A DNA stretch of 64,000 nt from Chloroflexota bacterium (GTDB lineage Bacteria > Chloroflexota > Anaerolineae > Anaerolineales > Villigracilaceae): contig JACAET010000053.1 in NCBI GenBank assembly GCA_013388685.1, positions 1 through 64,000 of the forward strand. The letters are read 5' to 3'. Position 1 is the first letter of the stretch. Each line of letters opens with the position of its first letter. Positions 60,647 through 64,000 of this stretch are shown one piece after another. Both the position numbers and the translations under genes were made by a program. Below the pieces are notes generated by a model. The model worked only from the letters and a program-made list of their open reading frames with translations. It was not told where the DNA came from and ran no database searches.

Positions 60647-61653
60647 TGCTCGAACTTCACCACATCTTCAAAACCTACGAAGGCAAGCCTCTCCTCACCG
60701 ACATCTCTTTCACCGTCAACGCCGGCGAAACGCTCTGCCTGCTCGGCGCATCGGGGAGCGGCAAATCCACGCTTTTGCGGATGATTGCCGGCTTGGAAAC
60801 CCCCGACTCAGGCAGCATCCTGTTCAACGGCATGGACCTCGCCTCAACCCCGCCTCACCTTCGGGACTTTGGCCTGGTCTTTCAGGACTATTCGCTTTTC
60901 CCTCACCTGAATGTCAACGAGAATGTCGCTTTCGGGTTGAAAATGCGACGTCTCCCCCCTCAGGAAATCACGGAGCGCGCCGCCCGCTCGCTGAAACTGG
61001 TCAACCTGCAGGGATTCGAGCGAAGGCGCGTCACCGACCTTTCAGGCGGAGAGCAGCAACGGGTAGCCCTCGCCCGCGCCCTTGCCATTCGTCCCCGCCT
61101 GCTTTTGTTCGACGAACCCCTCGGCGCGCTGGATAAAAAACTCAAGGACGGTTTGCTCGAAGAGTTGCGAACCATCCTCCACCGCACCCAAATCCCTGCC
61201 ATCTACGTGACCCACGACCAGGAGGAAGCCTTTGCCATTGCAGACCGTATCCTGATTCTGCATGAGGGGCACATCCTCCGCAAGGGGACTCCCGCCGAGG
61301 TGTGGGCAAATCCACAATCGGTTTACGCGGCGGAGTTTCTGGGAGTTGGAAAGGTCTTCGATGGGGTGGTCATGGACGGTCAAAACGGTAATTGGAAAGT
61401 GAGCAGTGAGTTTGGAATTTTTGCTCTCGACTGCGGGCATGAACATTCAAGGGGAGAAAAAGTCCATTTGCTGGCACGCCCGCCTAAGGTCCAGGATGAG
61501 GCGAATGTGATCTCGAGCATGGTCACAGACGTGATCTTCCAGCATGATCGGTACAAGGTCACGTTCGATAACGGTCTGTTTGTTTATCTGGACGAGCCGC
61601 CGAAGATCGGGGAACAATTCGCTGCACGGGTCAGGGTAGAATGTCTCTCATGA
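60646..61653 (+). CDS. thiQ: Thiamine ABC transporter ATPase
   Basis: The 335-residue ATPase has Walker A LLGASGSGKSTLLRM, signature LSGGEQQRVALARAL, Walker B LLLFDEPLGALD and switch YVTHDQEEAFAI. A C-terminal TOBE-like domain (residues about 240-335) is present, making it longer than the short enterobacterial ThiQ and closer to iron/spermidine-type ATPases. It overlaps thiP by one base and the DUF402 gene by four. Operon position and riboswitch indicate thiamine import. Confidence 0.92.
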   Translation: MLELHHIFKTYEGKPLLTDISFTVNAGETLCLLGASGSGKSTLLRMIAGLETPDSGSILFNGMDLASTPPHLRDFGLVFQDYSLFPHLNVNENVAFGLKMRRLPPQEITERAARSLKLVNLQGFERRRVTDLSGGEQQRVALARALAIRPRLLLFDEPLGALDKKLKDGLLEELRTILHRTQIPAIYVTHDQEEAFAIADRILILHEGHILRKGTPAEVWANPQSVYAAEFLGVGKVFDGVVMDGQNGNWKVSSEFGIFALDCGHEHSRGEKVHLLARPPKVQDEANVISSMVTDVIFQHDRYKVTFDNGLFVYLDEPPKIGEQFAARVRVECLS

Positions 61654-62105
61654 GAATCACGGTGCTGAAGAAGAATCTCGCAGGCGAGGTGACCTGGCAA
61701 TACGACGGCGTGGTGTTGAGGCGTGGACCGAATTTCGTTGTGCTTGAGGCGTTCTTCAACCGACCCGATATGCCATTCATGGATGTTGTGTTGAAAGAGA
61801 ACGACCGCTTTGTGGAGACTTTCTACTCCGACCGCTGGTACAACATCTTCGAGATTTATGACCGTGACGATGGGAAGGTCAAGGGCTGGTACTGCAATGT
61901 AGGCATGCCCGCTGTAATTGAAGACGGGGTTGTTTCCTATGTGGACCTGGCTTTGGATTTATGGGTCTCTGCGGATGGCAGACAGGCAGTCCTTGATGAA
62001 GATGAATTTGCAGAACTTGCTTTGGATGGCGATGTAAGAGAGAGCGCTCAAAAAGGGCTGGAGAAGTTGAAACGCCATTTCGAAACAAAAAATCCTCCGC
62101 CGTGA
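61650..62105 (+). CDS. DUF402 domain protein
   Basis: The 151-residue protein starts at the ATGA overlap with thiQ. WQYDGVVLRRGPNFVVLEAF, then RWYNIFEIYDRDDGKVKGWY, CNVGMPAVIEDGVVSYVDLA and DLWVSADGRQAVLDEDEF are characteristic of DUF402. Some members are nucleoside di/triphosphate phosphatases (FomD-like). In a thiamine operon a phosphatase acting on thiamine or nucleotide phosphates is conceivable but unproven. Its stop lies in the loop of the operon terminator. Confidence 0.85.
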   Translation: MRITVLKKNLAGEVTWQYDGVVLRRGPNFVVLEAFFNRPDMPFMDVVLKENDRFVETFYSDRWYNIFEIYDRDDGKVKGWYCNVGMPAVIEDGVVSYVDLALDLWVSADGRQAVLDEDEFAELALDGDVRESAQKGLEKLKRHFETKNPPP

Positions 62106-62120
62106 TGGTGGAGGATTTTT
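62087..62120 (+). terminator. Terminator of the thiamine operon
   Basis: AATCCTCC and GGAGGATT pair, followed by T residues; overlaps the last codons of the DUF402 gene. Confidence 0.85.
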
Positions 62121-62177
62121 ACGGTCGCACGATTGCTTACGTGTTCAATCATATGTTTGTCGAAATCCATTGGCACA

Positions 62178-62223
62178 GTCGGCGTTCTCTTGCGCCGACG
62201 GGGACGTTCTTGAGAACGTCCCC
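62178..62223. repeat. Two adjacent perfect hairpins
   Basis: GTCGGCG/CGCCGAC, then GGGGACGTTC-TTGA-GAACGTCCCC. They lie between convergent genes; no T run follows, so a structured repeat is as likely as a terminator. Confidence 0.5.
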
Positions 62224-62252
62224 TGCGCGTTGAATGATGCTCGACCGACTAC

Positions 62253-62414
62253 TTAGAAATTGAGGTTTTGCAAAATTGCGTCACCATAGGTCCAAGCTGC
62301 CCACAAACCTACGCAACAGCAGCACAGCAGGATGACGGCAACAACAGCAATGATGATGACGGTATTGTTCTTCTTTTTGGGTTCTTCAGCGACAGGGGGC
62401 ATCTGCTCGTTCAT
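62253..62414 (-). CDS. Small single-pass membrane protein
   Basis: A 53-residue frame has an AGGAGA ribosome site. It starts MNEQMPPVAEEPKKKNN, continues with the hydrophobic helix TVIIIAVVAVILLCCCCVGL, and ends WTYGDAILQNLNF. Four consecutive cysteines at the inner or middle helix boundary are striking. The lysines before the helix predict an N-in orientation. I do not recognise the family, but the composition and ribosome site make it a convincing gene. Confidence 0.72.
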   Translation of the reverse strand: MNEQMPPVAEEPKKKNNTVIIIAVVAVILLCCCCVGLWAAWTYGDAILQNLNF

Positions 62415-62453
62415 GATCATTTCTCCTTTGAATGAATGATATGTCGGATTATA

Positions 62454-63020
62454 TCAAGAAACATCCTTGTTCATCCGTTTCCAGATGCGCCAGACGATGA
62501 ACGAGGCAATGACGACCAGCAGGGTGCCGATGAGAATGGGCAGGACCACCGCGACAATGGACAATACCGTGGAGGTAACATCCTCCACAATGCTGACCGG
62601 GATGTTGCCCGTGCCGCCGGTGGTTGCGGTGACGGCGGGACGCACCACGCCTGCTTTGGTGAGATGCACGGTTCCCGCCACGAGCAGCCCTGCTCCCAGA
62701 GCCAGCACCGGGCTGATGTCGGTCACGACATTGGCGCTGGCGGCAAACGCGATGGCGCCCGCCGTGGGGCGCACAAAGGTCTGGATCAGGTCGTTGATGT
62801 GGTTGACGGCGGGGACCTTGTCTGCCAGCATTTCGATGATGACAAGGAAGCACAGCAGGAGGATGATCCAGGGGTTGGAGAGGGTGTCCCAGGGTTGGTT
62901 GAGGGTGAGCAGGTTGGTGTAGCGCGCCAGCAAGCCAACGACGAGCAGGGGAATGTAGGCGTTCAAGCCGGCGCTGGCTGAAAGCCCAAAGGCGGTGAAA
63001 ATGCCGGTGAGCAGTTCCAT
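62454..63020 (-). CDS. DUF4126 membrane protein
   Basis: The 188-residue protein starts with LLTGIFTAFGLSASAGLNAY and PLLVVGLLARYTNLLTL. It has five or so membrane segments and the conserved AVNHINDLIQTFVRPTAGAI. DUF4126 is a conserved membrane family without an assigned biochemical role. It is about 25 bases downstream of the DUF2085 gene and probably co-transcribed with it. Confidence 0.88.
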   Translation of the reverse strand: MELLTGIFTAFGLSASAGLNAYIPLLVVGLLARYTNLLTLNQPWDTLSNPWIILLLCFLVIIEMLADKVPAVNHINDLIQTFVRPTAGAIAFAASANVVTDISPVLALGAGLLVAGTVHLTKAGVVRPAVTATTGGTGNIPVSIVEDVTSTVLSIVAVVLPILIGTLLVVIASFIVWRIWKRMNKDVS

Positions 63021-63045
63021 AGGTCCTCCAAAGTTAGGGTGAGAG

Positions 63046-63882
63046 TCAGCCCAGGGGGAAGCCTCCCCAGGTTCCGGTCAGGCGGAGGCGAAGCAGGTCA
63101 ATGAGGGTGATGAGGAGCAGGGCGAGAGTCGCTCCGGCAAGGAAGGGCATCCACATTTGAGTTAGGGAGTCGAATTCGTTTTCGAGGCGCATCATTAAAA
63201 TCCACACCATGCCGAACACCAGGACAAGCAGGGAAAATACCCCCGCTACGCTGACAAGTGCAATCGAGTAGAGGATGACGGGATGTTCGCTAAGGATGAA
63301 CAGGTTGATGATGACGATACCGCCAGCGAGGATGCCGAGTTTCTTCCAGTTCAGGGCGGGGGCTGAATCGTGATTTCGCCAGGCGGAACCGTTGAAGGCA
63401 GGGTAGAGGATGGCTCCCAGCACAATGCCCATGCCGCTGCCGGTGAAGAGCCGCAGGGTGTTGTTAGGGATGTAGAGGTTGGGGATGTTCGCGAAGGCGC
63501 CTGCGGAGGTCTGTTTGAGCAGGTAGAGGTAGGAGTTCGAGCCATCGAGGGCGAAGGCAAACAGGAAGAGGAGGAGCGGCGCGCCCAGTTTCCAGCCGGG
63601 CATGCCGCTTTGCTTGGGGCTGGCAAAGGCAAGGAAGAGAAGCGTCAGTCCCGCCGCGTAGAATTCGCCTGTGCAGCGCGCGCAAAGCGGAAGTTGCCGC
63701 CCCAAGAGGTGAAAGGAGCGCTCGTCAATGCGGTGACAGACCGCATAGCCAACGGCATCTGCCTTGCCGAGTATGCCCGGCGGCGCAATGTAGAACCACA
63801 GGCCAAAGACGATGACGGCGGCAAGCGGAAGGAGCCAGCGGCCTAGGGCTTCGGCTTTGGTTTGCGGGGCGGTTTGTTCCAT
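63046..63882 (-). CDS. DUF2085 membrane protein
   Basis: The 278-residue protein has an N-terminal helix (WLLPLAAVIVFGLWFYIAPP). The diagnostic segment is YAVCHRIDERSFHLLGRQLPLCARCTGEFYA, quoted here in part as CHRIDERSF and LCARCTGEF, with conserved cysteines and histidine suggesting metal binding. Several more membrane helices follow, including one extra pair beyond the short members of the family. The function is unknown. ATG 63882 is chosen because the longer frame adds residues without homology. Confidence 0.88.
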   Translation of the reverse strand: MEQTAPQTKAEALGRWLLPLAAVIVFGLWFYIAPPGILGKADAVGYAVCHRIDERSFHLLGRQLPLCARCTGEFYAAGLTLLFLAFASPKQSGMPGWKLGAPLLLFLFAFALDGSNSYLYLLKQTSAGAFANIPNLYIPNNTLRLFTGSGMGIVLGAILYPAFNGSAWRNHDSAPALNWKKLGILAGGIVIINLFILSEHPVILYSIALVSVAGVFSLLVLVFGMVWILMMRLENEFDSLTQMWMPFLAGATLALLLITLIDLLRLRLTGTWGGFPLG

Positions 63883-63956
63883 GGGTTGATTATATGGGGA
63901 TATACGGGGATGTGCAAGCAGGGATGCAGTATCATTGAGATGACAAGGAGCAAACA

Positions 63957-64000
63957 ATGAAACGGATTGCCATCCTTACGGGCGGGGGGGATGCCCCCGG
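63957..64000 (+). CDS. pfkA: 6-phosphofructokinase, start only
   Basis: Only 14 complete codons are visible: MKRIAILTGGGDAP, the ATP/PPi-binding glycine loop of phosphofructokinase. The AAGGAG ribosome site lies seven bases before the ATG. The gene is divergent from the DUF2085 gene and continues beyond the right edge. Confidence 0.85.
   Translation, partial: MKRIAILTGGGDAP

Overview
The window is a G+C-rich bacterial chromosome segment that most resembles Chloroflexota, class Anaerolineae. This is an inference from the gene set: a conservon-type GTPase, a very large GAF-rich kinase, DUF4388, V4R and DUF2085 proteins, and dense dispersed palindromic repeats. No rRNA or CRISPR array was seen. 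There is one tRNA (Pro, TGG), RNase P RNA, a TPP riboswitch and a probable manganese riboswitch.

Left part (1-20 kb). A truncated carotenoid/retinol-desaturase-like oxidoreductase is followed by an operon of yqeY, a 7TM-HD phosphodiesterase (pgpH-like), ybeY and dgkA. Then come an MBL hydrolase, a fusion of a roadblock/LC7-like domain to an inactivated IS200-type transposase fold, polA, a large TPR protein, rnpB on the minus strand, a coaE fusion, the diadenylate cyclase pair cdaA-cdaR, der and a GMC-type oxidoreductase. Synthesis (cdaA) and probable breakdown (HD protein) of c-di-AMP are both encoded here.

Middle part (20-42 kb). Kynureninase carries an in-frame repeat insertion. It is followed by a lipoprotein esterase divergent from tRNA-Pro, a glycosyltransferase, rnhB, a P2A-type cation ATPase behind a yybP-ykoY-type leader, dnaG and rpoD. 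A minus-strand xanthine-dehydrogenase-type molybdenum hydroxylase operon ends in a sulfur-carrier gene. An aldo/keto reductase, a LysM lipoprotein, a peptide-binding protein and a membrane-anchored peptidase follow.

Signalling island (41.9-56.8 kb). Ten co-directional, tightly packed genes start at a good promoter: DUF4388 (PATAN) protein, CvnD-like small GTPase, alpha/beta hydrolase, V4R sensor, left-handed beta-helix protein, acyl-ACP-reductase-like protein, REC plus degenerate GGDEF, a 2480-residue kinase with about eleven GAF-like domains, a REC-only regulator, and a second hydrolase that has lost its nucleophilic serine. It looks like a conservon-like sensory and lipid-signalling module and is the best candidate for an undescribed system.

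Right end (56.9-64 kb). A TPP riboswitch and terminator control thiamine pyrophosphokinase and a thiamine ABC transporter (thiBPQ-like), with a DUF402 protein at the end. A small membrane protein, DUF4126 and DUF2085 proteins, and the first codons of a phosphofructokinase close the window.

Across the window at least six dispersed repeat types have entered intergenic DNA, coding frames (kynU, thiP, thiN) and even helix P12 of RNase P RNA. Several genes have a TATAAT box only 6-7 nt before the start codon, which suggests leaderless transcription.
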